A program made the translations under genes and the position numbers. Below are positions 9,073 through 19,638 of a stretch of DNA of 64,000 nt, piece by piece; the stretch's first letter is position 1; every line of letters starts with the position of its first letter. The stretch lies in the NCBI GenBank assembly GCA_900208305.1, contig OAPG01000010.1:1-64000 (forward strand), written 5' to 3'. Under the pieces are notes generated by a model, which saw only the letters and a list, made by a program, of their open reading frames with translations, made no database searches and was not told where the DNA came from. The stretch comes from Melanopsichium pennsylvanicum. Taxonomy: Eukaryota > Basidiomycota > Ustilaginomycetes > Ustilaginales.

Positions 9073-10494
9073 TCAAGGCTTGCGCAGGCGCATGTGGATT
9101 GACTTGGGTTGCGTGAGCTGATCAAAGCCCAGCGTGCTCAAGCTGACACCGCGACCACTGTCTTTGACACCCGTCCAAGGAACCGCAGGGTCGAGCACAT
9201 CGGCGCGGTTGAGGTAGACGGTACCTGTCTCTAGCTCGGTGGCAAGCTTGTCGAATGCAGCAGCGGAGTCAACATTCTCGATGTCGGTCCAGACGGATGC
9301 AGTAAGGCCATAGTGGGAGTCGTTCATGAGCTTGAGCGCTTCTTCATCCGACTCGACCTTCTGGATTCCAATGGCGGGACCGAACGTCTCCTCAGTCATG
9401 ATGACCATCGAATGATCCACGTTGACCAGGACAGTGGGTGCCACAAGGGCAGTGCCAGCCTTGGCTTCGGGGAAAAGGTCGCTTGGAATGAGGTTCTTGG
9501 CTCCTTTGCTCAGAGCGTCGTCTACTTGTTTGCGAATGCGTTCAGCCGATGCGAGACTGACAACGGGACCGAGCGAAGTGCCAGCTTGGCTGGGATCACC
9601 AAGTTTGTAGCCCTTGGAAACAGTAACAAATTCTTCGACAAACTTGTCAAACACGGAAGCGTGCACGTAGATTCGTTCCACTGAGCAGCATGACTGGCCC
9701 GAGTTGAACATGGCACCGTCGACGAGCTCCTCGGCAGCCCACTTGATGTCGGCGTCGTGGCGCACATAGGCTGGATCCTTGCCTCCGAGCTCGAGTCCTA
9801 CGCCTTTGAAGCCAGGCCCGTCAGCGGCAGCCTTTGCGAGCGCTTTACCGCCAGCAACCGAACCAGTGAAGATGAGGAAACCGATGCGTGCATCCGCAGC
9901 AAGCTTGGCAGTGGTTGCAAAGTCGAGATGTGCGATCTGGATAAGACTCTTGGGCAAGCCTGCCGTCTCGAGGGTGCGCTGAAAGCTCTCTGCAGTGAGA
10001 GGAGTCTGTGGCGATGGCTTGAGGACTACAGCATTACCAGCGAGCAGAGCAGTGATGAGACCGTTTACGGTGGTGAGGTAGGGATAATTCCAAGGAGTTA
10101 CGATAGCGACAACTCCTAATGGGTCTCGTCGAATGGCGAGCCTCAGATTGGGAGTCTCGGTATCGCTTCGAGGCGAATCAGCAAGGCAATCCTTGGCCAC
10201 CTTGCAAAGGTACCGGCATCGTTGCAGTGCACCCGTAATCTCGCCAGCACATTGACCAACTGGTCGTCCCATCTGAATCGAAAGTTCCTTACCAAGCTGC
10301 TCCTTCTCAGAGTCAAGTATACCCATCCATTTGGTGATGATGGCAACACGTTCTTCGACAGGAACCTTGGCCCATGACTTTTGGGCTGTAGCGGCGGTCT
10401 GAATAGCTTTGTCGAGCTCGGCCTCGGAGAGGAGCTGCTTCTTGCAGACGACGCTCTGATCGTATGGTGCGATGGTAGTTTGGATCGGGGTCAT
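9073..10494 (-). CDS. NAD(P)-dependent aldehyde dehydrogenase, succinate-semialdehyde/betaine-aldehyde type
   Basis: Single-exon gene of 473 residues. I chose ATG 10494 (MTPIQTTIAP), because the longer upstream ORF extension is not conserved-looking and runs into the shared promoter. Visible family motifs: PWNYP with Asn136, LELGGKDP with Glu235 (general base), and FNSGQSCCS with nucleophile Cys269. Length is typical of soluble ALDH superfamily members. It oxidises an aldehyde to the acid with NAD(P)+; the exact substrate is not readable. It is divergent from a glutamine-synthetase-like ligase, which suggests a role in amine or gamma-aminobutyrate-type catabolism. No targeting peptide is apparent, so it is probably cytosolic. 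Confidence 0.92.
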   Translation of the reverse strand: MTPIQTTIAPYDQSVVCKKQLLSEAELDKAIQTAATAQKSWAKVPVEERVAIITKWMGILDSEKEQLGKELSIQMGRPVGQCAGEITGALQRCRYLCKVAKDCLADSPRSDTETPNLRLAIRRDPLGVVAIVTPWNYPYLTTVNGLITALLAGNAVVLKPSPQTPLTAESFQRTLETAGLPKSLIQIAHLDFATTAKLAADARIGFLIFTGSVAGGKALAKAAADGPGFKGVGLELGGKDPAYVRHDADIKWAAEELVDGAMFNSGQSCCSVERIYVHASVFDKFVEEFVTVSKGYKLGDPSQAGTSLGPVVSLASAERIRKQVDDALSKGAKNLIPSDLFPEAKAGTALVAPTVLVNVDHSMVIMTEETFGPAIGIQKVESDEEALKLMNDSHYGLTASVWTDIENVDSAAAFDKLATELETGTVYLNRADVLDPAVPWTGVKDSGRGVSLSTLGFDQLTQPKSIHMRLRKP

Positions 10495-10763
10495 TTTTTG
10501 TTGCCAGTGTATGTGATCGTTCCTGGTGTGGGATATGTAATGTTTGAGAAGAAAGAGTTCAGCTGGTGTTTCACTGGTGGCGTGAATAGAAAAAACAGTA
10601 GTGGAGGTTGCAGCGACACGGGTGACTCTTCTGAGAAGATCACACAGAGCCCTTGGCACTTTTGTCAGGAACGGTCCAACACACGCAAAAAAGATAAGCT
10701 TCACACTCGAGTTGTGCCTCGGCAGATCCTCTGTAAGAATGCAGTCTCCGTGTGCTCGGACCA

Positions 10764-10780
10764 TCCGACTGACGGTCGGA
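10764..10780. promoter_or_regulatory. Inverted repeat TCCGAC-N5-GTCGGA (CCG-N9-CGG)
   Basis: A perfect 6-bp inverted repeat with a 5-nt spacer, giving CCG and CGG triplets nine bases apart. Zn2Cys6 regulators often bind paired CGG triplets, so this is a candidate operator for the divergent gene pair. Binding is inference. Confidence 0.4.
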
Positions 10781-10875
10781 CAAGGATCACAAGTGCCTCA
10801 CCACACGAGCGGCCCTCCCGTACTGTAATCTCGTTACCACATTTCCGTCTGCGAGTCAGCCAACCTAAGCAATCT

Positions 10876-10881
10876 CTTATC
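10876..10881 (-). promoter_or_regulatory. GATA-factor site (GATAAG on the minus strand)
   Basis: CTTATC on the plus strand, about 110 bp upstream of the glutamine-synthetase-like ATG, within TCTTATCGG. Known: AreA/Nit2-type GATA factors bind such sites under nitrogen limitation. A single site is weak evidence. Confidence 0.35.
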
Positions 10882-10989
10882 GGTCATTTGTTTCAACCTT
10901 TTAGAATCCCATTTTATCATAATACCATCATCCAATCTACTGATCCGTGCAGTGCAGCCTTAATCTTCGTCATATAGACACAACCCACC

Positions 10990-12536
10990 ATGCCGAAAAA
11001 CGCCGTCACATATGCAGACCTGGAGGAGCTCCTCAAAAATGACAACAAGGTCAAAGTAGGAGGTAAGTGTCTTCAATTATTGCAATAGCATTACAGCTTC
11101 AACAACAACGCAGCGTCTTTTCTAATGCACACCTACCCATCTTTGTCTTTTCGCTTTTACGCTCAGGTGTCGACGTCGACGGAATCGTCCGTGGCAAGTA
11201 CGTCTCAAAGAAAAAGTTCCTGTCCGCTGCCAAACCCGACTCCGACTTTGGATTCTGTTCTGTCATCTTTGGCTGGGACATGCACGATCTCGTGTACCCC
11301 ACTGAGCTGCTCGTATCCAACAAATCCAACGGCTATCGTGACCTCTCTGCCAAGATCGACCTCAATACCTATCGCCGCATCCCCTGGGAGGATAACATGC
11401 CCTTCTTCCTTATCCGCTTCTTCAATGCGAATGGTTCGCCCCTCGCCGTGTGTCCAAGAAACCTCTTGAGGTCGGTGGCAAGCAACATACAAAAGGAGTT
11501 GGGCTTGGATTGCATGGCAGGTGCCGAATTCGAGTACTTTCAATTCTCAGAGACCGCACAGACACTCGAACACAAAGGCTTTGTGAAACTCAACCCACTC
11601 ACACCAGGAAATCACGGCTACTCGATGCTCCGGACAACGCTTAAAAAAGACTACTTTCTTGAACTCTTCGACGCTGCAGAATCATTTGGTATCGATGTCG
11701 AGGGTCATCACACCGAAACAGGACCTGGCGTGTATGAGACTGCCCTTGCCTACACAGAGGTAACCAAAATGGCCGACATGGCTGTTCTCTACAAGCTTCT
11801 TGCCAAATCGGTCGGTGTCAAGCATGGAATAATTCCCACCTTTATGGCCAAGCCTTGGGCCAACCTTGCCGGTTGTTCCGGTCACATCCACGTTTCGCTA
11901 CGGGATCCAAAAACTGGCCAAAACATCTTCGCATTGAGCAAGGAAGAAATTACTGCGGGAGGTAGGAAGGATGCGAAATACGACGACGTCAAATACCTTT
12001 CCAAGAAAGGAGAACACTTTTTGGCCGGCGTCATGTCTGGCTTGTCCGACATTATGCCTTTGCTGTGTCCCAACATCAACTCGTACAAGCGCTTGACAAC
12101 GGGAGAGGCATATTGGGCACCCAACATTTGCTCGTACGGCTATGATTCGCGCTTGGCGTCCGTTCGCATCCTCGGTCCACCAGATGTTCCCGACTACGGC
12201 ACCCGTTTTGAGGTGCGTGTTCCCGGTGCCGATCTCAACGCGCCGTACGCTTTCGCAGCCGTATTTGCGCTCGGTCACTACGGCATTCAGAACAAGCTCG
12301 AACTTCCCTACGCACCTCTCGACACCACTCGTGACATTAAGGGGCAGAATCTTGAATACCTCCCGACATCCCTCGAAGCGGCAACGCAAAAATTCATGGC
12401 AAAGGAAAGTCTGGCGAGAAAGGTTCTTGGCGACACATTAGTGGACCATTTTGGCGGAACACGGTTGCACGAGGTGCAACTGTTCAACCAGACTGTCACA
12501 AATTGGGAGATGGAGAGATATATGGAGCTCGTCTAG
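10990..12536 (+). CDS. Glutamine-synthetase-like ligase (gamma-glutamyl-amine synthetase type)
   Basis: Two exons, 10990-11062 and 11167-12536, encoding 480 residues. The intron is 104 bp with a GTAAGT donor and an acceptor ending in CAG. Seen: GAEFEYF with metal-ligand-like Glu145 and Glu147, a GPGVYE segment with Glu215, and the ATP-site block FMAKPWANLAGCSGHIHVS at 250-268 with Lys253, His264 and His266. That length and motif set fit the class I-like glutamine synthetase superfamily, not the ~350-residue eukaryotic GSII. Known relatives of this kind ligate glutamate to amines such as putrescine. Divergent pairing with an aldehyde dehydrogenase supports amine catabolism, but the substrate is inferred. 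Convergent with the downstream GH13 gene, with 140 bp between stops. Confidence 0.88.
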
Positions 12537-12676
12537 AACTGCTGTGGCTCGACATCAAAAGCCTTGCTAGTCATTGCAAAGTTCTGCAAAACATTAGCTG
12601 CGCTTGAATGAGCAAAAATTGATACAAAGCATTGAAAAATCGTGACAAAGTGCATGAAACCATATGTGTGCAAGTT

Positions 12677-14431
12677 TTAAGCGGCCGAGACGTAGAGCCG
12701 ACCTTCGTAAGCCTTGAGGGTACCCTTCTGACCATCCTCCCTTGTGTCGAGGACAGCCTCTGCCTTGTCTCCGAGCTCGGAAGGCAGCTCGTACTTCTGC
12801 TGCTTGTCGGTGAAGTTCAACACCACGAACGCCTTTTCGCCGCTCTCTGAGACCTTGATGAATTTGAATAGCTGCTCATCATCCTCGTCGATCACCCTGA
12901 ACAAACCGCGGCCGAGGAGCGAGGCACGCTGCTTGCGAACGGCGATGACCTTGCGGTAAAAGTTGAGTACCGACTTGGGGTCCGATTCTTGAGCCTCGAC
13001 GTTGATGATCTTGTAATTGTCATTGGTGCGCATCCATGGCTTGGTGTTGGGGTCTTTTGAGAAGCCACCGTTGGGGGCCGAAGACCACTGAACGGGTGTG
13101 CGAGCGTTGTCACGGCCGAGTTTGTTGACGCCCTCCAACGCCTTCCTCATAGCAGCCTCGTCGCCATTGGTGCGCTTCTTGACGGCAGCAAAGTAGTTGA
13201 TGCTGTTGACATCGAGGTACTCTTCGGGACCCCATGTGGATGGAACGTTGGTCATACCGATCTCTTCGCCTTGGTAGACGTAGACGGTACCGGTGAGCGA
13301 CATGTTCATGAGAGCGAGAAGCTTGCCCGAATCGGCCTGGTGTTCTGGCTTATCGGATGCAAAGCGCGAGATGGATCGTGCTTGGTCGTGGTTCTCGATA
13401 AAGACGGTGGTCCAGGCATCGTTGCCTTCGGTGAAACGCTGCCATTTGTCCACAATGCGCTTCATCTGCGGAAGCTTGAAGCCATCAAGCACCATCAGAT
13501 CGATTGAATTGCGGCCTAAGTCGACAATGTCAAACTGGAACACCTGGCTCAGCTCGTTCTCGGCAGCAGACACATAGCGAACAACGTCTGCGGTCTTGGG
13601 AGTGTTGGGAAGCTCGCCGACCGTCATTGCATCGTACTTTTCGAGGATGGCGCCCATCTCCTTGAGATACGTGTGCATCATGGGGCCGTTGCAGTAAAGC
13701 ATTCCGGCGGGCTGGGATTCAGCACCAGGGTCGACGATGGGAGCATCTGGGAAGTCCATGGGCTTGGAGTACATGTTGACAGTGTCGACACGGAAGCCGT
13801 TGACACCTTTATCGAGCCAAAATTCCATGGCGCTCTTGAAGATGGTCTTGCGGCACTCGTCGTTGGTCCAGTTGAGATCGGGTTGCTCGGGGCAGAAGAG
13901 GTGGAGGTAGTACTCCTGAGACTGTTCGTCCCATGTCCAGGCGGGCTGATTGAAGTTGGAGCGCCAATTGTTGGGAGGCTTGCGGTTTCCGTGGTCGTCG
14001 TACTTTGCGGGGCGCCAGATGTACCAGTCACGCTTGGGGCTGTGCTTGGATTTGCGAGACTCCTTGAACCATGCGTGCTGATCAGAGGTGTGGTTGATGA
14101 CGAGATCAAGGATGAGCTTAAGTCCACGGGTGTGACACTGCTTGATGAGCTCGTCCATATCAGCTACGGTTCCATAGGGAGGGTAGACGGATTCGTAGTC
14201 GGAAATATCGTAGCCCATATCGACCTGAGGAGAGTCGTACATGGGAGAGAGCCAGATGGTGTTTACTCCAAGCGACTTGATATAGTCGAGGCTAGAAATA
14301 ATACCCTGGATATCGCCCATGCCGTCATTGTTGCAATCACGGAACGAGGCGGGCCAAATCTGGTAAACGATAGCATCTCGGAACCAGAAAGTTCGGGAGC
14401 TGGAGTCGACAAGAGACTCGTTTGACGGCAT
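12677..14431 (-). CDS. GH13 alpha-glucosidase (maltase/oligo-1,6-glucosidase family)
   Basis: Single-exon gene of 584 residues from ATG 14431 (MPSNESLVDS). Visible GH13 regions: DLVINHTS around 109-116, GFRVDTVN with nucleophile Asp216, VGELP with acid/base Glu273, and FIENHDQ with His348 and Asp349. The substrate-facing segment DMGYDISDY is also present. Thr217 directly follows the nucleophile; in yeast enzymes Thr at this place is linked to maltose and Val to isomaltose, so alpha-1,4 activity is more likely. There is no signal peptide, which points to an intracellular enzyme that would need a sugar importer. Length matches yeast MAL/IMA enzymes. No transporter or regulator of a MAL cluster is next to it. 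Confidence 0.93.
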   Translation of the reverse strand: MPSNESLVDSSSRTFWFRDAIVYQIWPASFRDCNNDGMGDIQGIISSLDYIKSLGVNTIWLSPMYDSPQVDMGYDISDYESVYPPYGTVADMDELIKQCHTRGLKLILDLVINHTSDQHAWFKESRKSKHSPKRDWYIWRPAKYDDHGNRKPPNNWRSNFNQPAWTWDEQSQEYYLHLFCPEQPDLNWTNDECRKTIFKSAMEFWLDKGVNGFRVDTVNMYSKPMDFPDAPIVDPGAESQPAGMLYCNGPMMHTYLKEMGAILEKYDAMTVGELPNTPKTADVVRYVSAAENELSQVFQFDIVDLGRNSIDLMVLDGFKLPQMKRIVDKWQRFTEGNDAWTTVFIENHDQARSISRFASDKPEHQADSGKLLALMNMSLTGTVYVYQGEEIGMTNVPSTWGPEEYLDVNSINYFAAVKKRTNGDEAAMRKALEGVNKLGRDNARTPVQWSSAPNGGFSKDPNTKPWMRTNDNYKIINVEAQESDPKSVLNFYRKVIAVRKQRASLLGRGLFRVIDEDDEQLFKFIKVSESGEKAFVVLNFTDKQQKYELPSELGDKAEAVLDTREDGQKGTLKAYEGRLYVSAA

Positions 14432-15489
14432 TATTGGATGATTAAACGGGGGAGGTCTAGAGAAGGTTGGGATAGAGAAAGCCCACGAAAAAGGCGAACA
14501 AGCCACTAGGCGATGTCTATGGGCAAGGATCAATGTAGATGAGAGGTTGGACGATTGGACGGACAAAGGATGTAAAGGCGAGCCACAAGGTGTGAATGGA
14601 TGAGGTGCGATGTTGGGATGCTTAAGAGGGGATTGGCGGTGGCAAGATTCTTGGAACAAGGAAGAGGAAGGAGGAAAGTACGGCGACCTGAAATTGGCAA
14701 AGCGGGGGCGGATGGCACAGTACAGTGCAGTAGCGCCGTTTTGTGGAGGTGACGAACAAAGATGTGGGTGGGTAACAAGCGAAGAGGCAGATACTGACTT
14801 TAGTGTACTGGTATCGCCGTTGAAAAACGAATTGCACCGAGCGGCGACAAAGGGCTCGGCGAGATTCAGATTGTTAAATCTGGTGCAAGTCGAAGCAAGA
14901 GCAACAAGGAAGAGTAATTTGGCAAGTGGCCTGTTAGCAAGTTGCTAGGGTGATACGTAACTATTATTGTACATGTTGCCACCCGCACACCTGTTGTGAG
15001 TGTTGCGAGGGTGTTGAGCAAGATTTGCAGAGACAATCCGGTACAGCCCACACCACAGCGCACCACAACGCACCGTAAATATGCAGCTATTTGCCAAGCT
15101 AAGTTAGACCCTGAGCATTGCTGAGCAGGGAAATGCAACTGAAATAGCCGAGATAAAGAGATACAGCAGAAGCAGAACAATGGACAGCACCATTTTGACA
15201 GAACTGTCAGGGGTTGCTTGTGCCAGACCTGCGGACGCCAAAAATTTGACTGAACTTGATGAAGTGAGGCTTTGCATACTTTGAGTTGTCATGGTCTTGA
15301 TTGTCATAGACTATCAGCTGCTGTGAAACAATGTTGCCCATGGGTTTCTTCCACCCTCTGCCTGTGCTGTGCTGACTCAAATTGATCAAGCCTTGAGCTG
15401 TTGATCTTGGAAGGCAGGTCTGTTGAATAGCTTTCAAAAAGCATACAGCCTGCCAATTGACATGTTGAACATTTTTGGCAGCGGAATCA
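14432..15489. other. Spacer upstream of GH13 gene, with possible decayed repeat
   Basis: The first few hundred bases are the likely GH13 promoter. At 15104-15437 (minus) there are two adjacent open stretches separated by a stop, coding-like but not recognised. They may be a repeat remnant. AATCA at 15485-15489 is the left target duplication of the copia element. Confidence 0.4.
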
Positions 15490-15713
15490 GTTGTAGCAAT
15501 TGCTGTTGCTAACTATTGTATTGCTTGTGGTGTGCTATATACATGAGTATTGGCTTTGCTTGATCTAACAGCTGAGCTAGCCGGGAGTCTTAGCTCCAAG
15601 CTATCAAGTCTCATTGGTCAGTCTAAGAACTATGCATTAGTCAGGCCAGTAGCAGTTGGCTCTGTTAGGTCTTTGTTGCGTAAAGTTGGATCTTCATTGC
15701 GTTGCTTCAACTG
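15490..15713 (-). repeat. Copia 3' LTR (left copy)
   Basis: 224 bp, the same length as the right copy and differing from it at 10 positions, all transitions. It begins GTTGTAGCAATTG and ends GCTTCAACTG on the plus strand. The left flank is AATCA. Confidence 0.92.
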
Positions 15714-15721
15714 CCTCCCTC
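15714..15721 (-). other. Copia polypurine tract
   Basis: GAGGGAGG on the minus strand, directly abutting the 3' LTR, where plus-strand priming of LTR retrotransposons occurs. Position and composition fit; function is inferred. Confidence 0.6.
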
Positions 15722-16055
15722 AATGGGCAAGCTGGCTGGCCAACTTGGCTGTTGTGTCTGTGGCTGGATGAGACCCATGCTGCTCCTTGCCTTTTGCAGC
15801 AACTCCTTTCCAAACGGTTTTTTAAGGATGTCTGCTAGGTTGTCTGCCGTGTTGATGTACTTGATGTTGATTTTGCCGTCTTGCACATTGTCTCAAATGA
15901 AGTGGTACTTGGTGTCAATGTGTTTGAGCTTCTAATGTTGCTGGGGATCTTTGCTTACTTGTATGGTAAGGTGTTGTTGGACAGGATTGTTGGTGTCCCT
16001 GTGTCAAGTCCAATGGCCTTGAACAGGTGCTGAAAGAATAGTACTTCCCTTGCTG
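15722..16055 (-). pseudogene. Copia pol 3' fragment (end of RNase H)
   Basis: On the minus strand this continues the RNase H reading frame interrupted by the family A LTR. It begins with AAREVLFFQHLFKAIG and later, in shifted frames, gives copia-like RNase H tail sequence. An in-frame TAA and at least one frameshift break it. It is a remnant of the same polyprotein as 17070-19638. Confidence 0.75.
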
Positions 16056-16060
16056 CTTCT

Positions 16061-17069
16061 TGTCACGGGAGTGGGTCCCAAGGAAGAGGTCTGCGCAGAC
16101 CAGAGATGTTGAATTGGCTGAGATCCGGTGGGAGAGCATGTCTCAACAGATCTCAGGGAGATCTGGTGGATATTGGTGGGCTCATGGGATTTAAGGTTAG
16201 CGCAGAACCGAGAAGTTGAATCGGACGAAATCCGGTGAGAGAGCAGGTCTCGACGGATCTCACGGAAATTTGGCGAGTAGCAGTGACTCGCCGGATATCG
16301 AAGGTATCGATGGCAAGGGGAGCATCTGCGACGGCGGCGACCAACGCCAGCCGGAGCGACACGTGGGCCGACCAACGCCCAGGGGGCAACGGAGAGAGAG
16401 CACGCGGGCGTGCTCGGAAGCACCCTGCCGAAGGACTAGGGGCAGTCTTATCGTGCGGGGGTCCAAGCTTGACGCACGCAGGTCGTACAGTACCGATGGA
16501 CCTTGCACACGATACATATATATAAATACTCTGTTCCCCGCTATCGGATGAGCGGAAGCTCATCCACTCTATCTTATATCTCAGTCACACATAGTTATCA
16601 GTACATCGTACTTATCATACTCTTCACACGTCGCACATCGCAATACCATTCATTGCGATCCATATAGTCTGTGTCCCCGTTGGTGAACGGAGAGCAACAT
16701 ATAGACGTCGTCGACACCCCAATCGACGCTGTAGCACTTCAACTACAGGCGGAACCTCAACCGCGGGCCTGGCACCACAACCAGTCCCTCATATCCCCAC
16801 CAGCAACGACGGCTGAGGTCTAACCCAGCCACCAGCAGTATCCCGTCGACGTCGTGACACTCGTGTCGACCAAGTACCCCGTCCGAGCTTGCCGCGTTAC
16901 CTCTGTACGGAGTGTCACCAGCGGTCAGCCAATATCCGTCGAGAGATCGCCACTCGCGGGATTCTCTTCGATATCCGTTGAGGCCAAGCTTAACCGCCGG
17001 AACTCACTGAAATCCGGCGAGTCGCGTTTTCTCATGGGAATTCGGATCTCTGGCACGCGACCGCTGACA
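16061..17069 (+). mobile_element. Solo LTR, family A (TGTCACGGG...TGACA), inserted in copia pol
   Basis: 1009 bp with inverted ends TGTCA/TGACA and an exact 5-bp duplication CTTCT at 16056-16060 and 17070-17074. It lies in the RNase H part of the copia element, so it is younger than that insertion. A second copy is at 30092-30897. A TATATATAAATA box around 16517-16528 is probably the LTR promoter. No internal retrotransposon genes are associated, so it is a solo LTR. Confidence 0.93.
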
Positions 17070-19638
17070 CTTCTGTTGCTGCAACAAATTCTGCCTCTAC
17101 TGCTGAAAGGGCTGTGCAGCACTGTAGGGCAGACTTCCAAGCTACTAGGCTTCCATGGACAAACACTGCCAATCCAGATGAGCTCTTTCTTTGAGTGGTC
17201 AGGTTGCTGGCCCAGTTTGCGTTGCTATGCGCCAGCAATTGCTCTTCTCCCTTTCTTGCGCCATAGCGGAGACAAATGTCTTGCATTTGGTTGAGATAAT
17301 GTAGCACCTTCTGTGCTGCGTCAAAATGTTCCTTTGATGGCTGTGTCATGTATTGTGCAAGCACGCCAACAGCTTGTGAGATGTTGGGTTGTGTGCTGTT
17401 TGCTAACAGCAAGAGTTTGCCTACAATTTGCGGGTAAGCCTTACGCTCTGCTGGGCTTGCAACTTTAGTGGGTACTGGGATGTCTTGAAGTGCAATGCTT
17501 GACTTCCTTTGGCGTTTATCCAAGTGTTCATCCAGGATTTGCTTGATGTATGCGCTTTGTTCCATGTTGAGTGTTTTGGCTTGATGGTCCCTTGTTAGCT
17601 TGATCCCCAAAAAGTGTGATACTTCTTGGCCATCCTCCATCTTCCATTGTTGCTTGATTTCTTGCTTGATCTTGTTGACAGCCTCCAGCTTGGGCGCAAT
17701 GATTAGGGTGTTGTCTATGTAGATGACTACTATGGCAAAGTTGTCTCCTGTTTCCCCCGTGTATACGCACAATGCGCAGTCTACTTGATGGAAGTTTGAA
17801 CTGCAAAGGAACTTGTCAAACTCTAAGTGCCATTCCCTTCCAGACTGCTTTGAGCCGTATAAGCCTTTCTTGACAAGATGCACTTTTCCTTTGGGTACAT
17901 TTGATCCGTTAGGCGGCTTCATGTATATAACGTGCTTGAGTGTCAAGTTTAAGTAGGCCTGAGTTATGTCAAGCTGATGAGTCTCCCAATTGCACTTGAC
18001 TGCTAATGCCAGTAGGCCTCTGATTGCACTAACGGGTGCTACAGGAGCAAACATCTCCTCAAAATTGATCCCTTTGCGCTGTGTGAACCCCCTGGCAACC
18101 AGTCTTGCTTTGTGGCGGATGGGGACTCCATCTGCATCCAGCTTGAGCCTGAGGACTATCCTGGAGTCTACAAGGTTTGCTCCCTCTGGCTTATCTACTA
18201 TCTCCCACGTTCCCATTGCCTCCAATCCTTCTAATTCCTTTCTGATGGCCTCATGCCACTGTTGGGCATTGTTGCCATTGAAAGCTTCCTTGAGCGTTGG
18301 TGTAAGGTTTAGCATTGCTGACTGGGCTGAGCCAAGCAGCTTTTCCGCCCCCTTTACCACAAACACCTTTCTTAGCAACCTCTCTGTATTTCCATTTGCC
18401 GTGCAGAGTTCTCCAAGAAGGTACTCGACTTCTTCTTCTTTGCTTTCTGTATTTTCCTTATTTTCTGCACTCTGCTTGTTTATCACTGGTACATCAATGT
18501 CTGGCTCCAATGTGGTTTCAAACTCCAATTCTGGGGGTTCTTCTGTATCATCGTACATGTGTTCATTGTCTTCGATCATAAGGTGTTCAACACCTGTGAT
18601 CTTGGGGCTTTTGACTTGCCTCCTTTGGTGCCATCCCTTTTGCTTGTGGAATGTTGCTGAGTTGCTCCATTGTATTGAGGGGCTATGATCCGGAGTGTAG
18701 AACCTCCATCCCTTGCGTTCTTCATCGTATCCTGCCATGATGGCAGGTATGGCTCTGACTCCGTACTTGCCAACATGGTCTTTCTTTGGTAGGTGGACCC
18801 AAGCAAGGCATCCAAATACGCGCAGTTGCTGTGCCAACCCGTGGGCTGTCCTTTTGTAAAATTCTCCGTAGGGAATTTTGCCAGTAATTGATGGTGTCAG
18901 ATTAATTGTGTGTGCTGCTGCTAGGACTGCGTAGGGCCATAGTTCTTTGGGAACCGCTTGCTGAAACATCATGGCACGTGTTTGCTCTTGTACCAATCTA
19001 ATTGTTTGCTCTGCCTTGCCATTTTGCACGCTGGTGTGTGGTACGGTTTGTTGCCATTTGAAGCCAATTTCCCTTTCCCATTGCATGGCCAGGAGGTTAT
19101 ACCACTCTCCTCCGTTATTGCTACGCAGCTTCATTGATTTCTCTCCAGTAGCGCATTTGGCAGCTGTCACCCAGTCCTTTAGCGCCTGTAATGCTTCCAA
19201 CTTTGCTAATAACAGCTTGACGTATACGTAAGACAAATAGTTGTCAACAGTTATCAAAGCAAAGTGGTAATTTGGGTGGCCGCGTAAGTCTGTTTGGAGG
19301 TCAATATGCACTAGTTTGAGAGGGGCTGTGGTTGGTTCAATCTTTTTGCTGCTTGTCATTCTTGCCTTTGTTTGCTTTGCTTGGCTGCAGCAGTTGCAGT
19401 CTCTTGCTTTGTGATATAGCTTTGTTTTCTTGCTTAGGTAGTGTTTCTGGATTTGCTTTGTCTTGTCTCTGCCTGGGAGGCCAAATTGCTTGTGCCAGAG
19501 CTTGCTGCTTGCTATGTGTGTGGTGCTGATTTCTTCTTCGCATGCTGTTGGCTTGTTTGATGCAACTGCTGTGCTGACAGTTGCATTTGCTTGGGGTTTG
19601 TCTAGGCTAGCTGCGTTCAAATGGCCATGACTTCCCAT
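17070..19638 (-). pseudogene. Copia integrase, reverse transcriptase and partial RNase H
   Basis: Long minus-strand ORF from 19638, now ending inside the inserted LTR. Order: an integrase zinc domain (LWHKQFGL...CNCC), an integrase core with LVHIDLQTD, RSNNGGEW and QNGKAEQ, and a reverse transcriptase with HQLDITQAYLN and VIYIDNTL. RNase H follows with HSNANWASN and SAVEAEFVAATE. Relative to family consensus, the second integrase Asp (S-D-N-G-G), the second Asp of Y-x-D-D, and the Asp residues of S-D-A-D-W-A-G-D read Asn. The ORF overlaps the upstream gag-protease frame by about 20 bases in another frame, which is probably a frameshift mutation. Confidence 0.9.

Larger units (their letters stand above)
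10495..10989. promoter_or_regulatory. Shared bidirectional promoter, ALDH / glutamine-synthetase-like gene
   Basis: A 495-bp intergenic region between two divergent start codons. It contains a perfect inverted repeat, a GATA element and a pyrimidine-rich, A-poor stretch before the GS-like ATG. Co-regulation of the two flanking genes is inferred from this arrangement. Confidence 0.6.

Noticed and set aside
11067..11166. Starting the glutamine-synthetase-like gene at ATG 11067
   Set aside because: That start lies in the intron. The upstream exon at 10990 with a GTAAGT donor gives a conserved-looking N-terminus and correct phase.
12892..14425. Long plus-strand ORFs antisense to the GH13 gene (for example 13673-14425, 250 codons)
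   Set aside because: They are mirror frames of a well supported glucosidase with intact catalytic motifs; composition is shadow-like.
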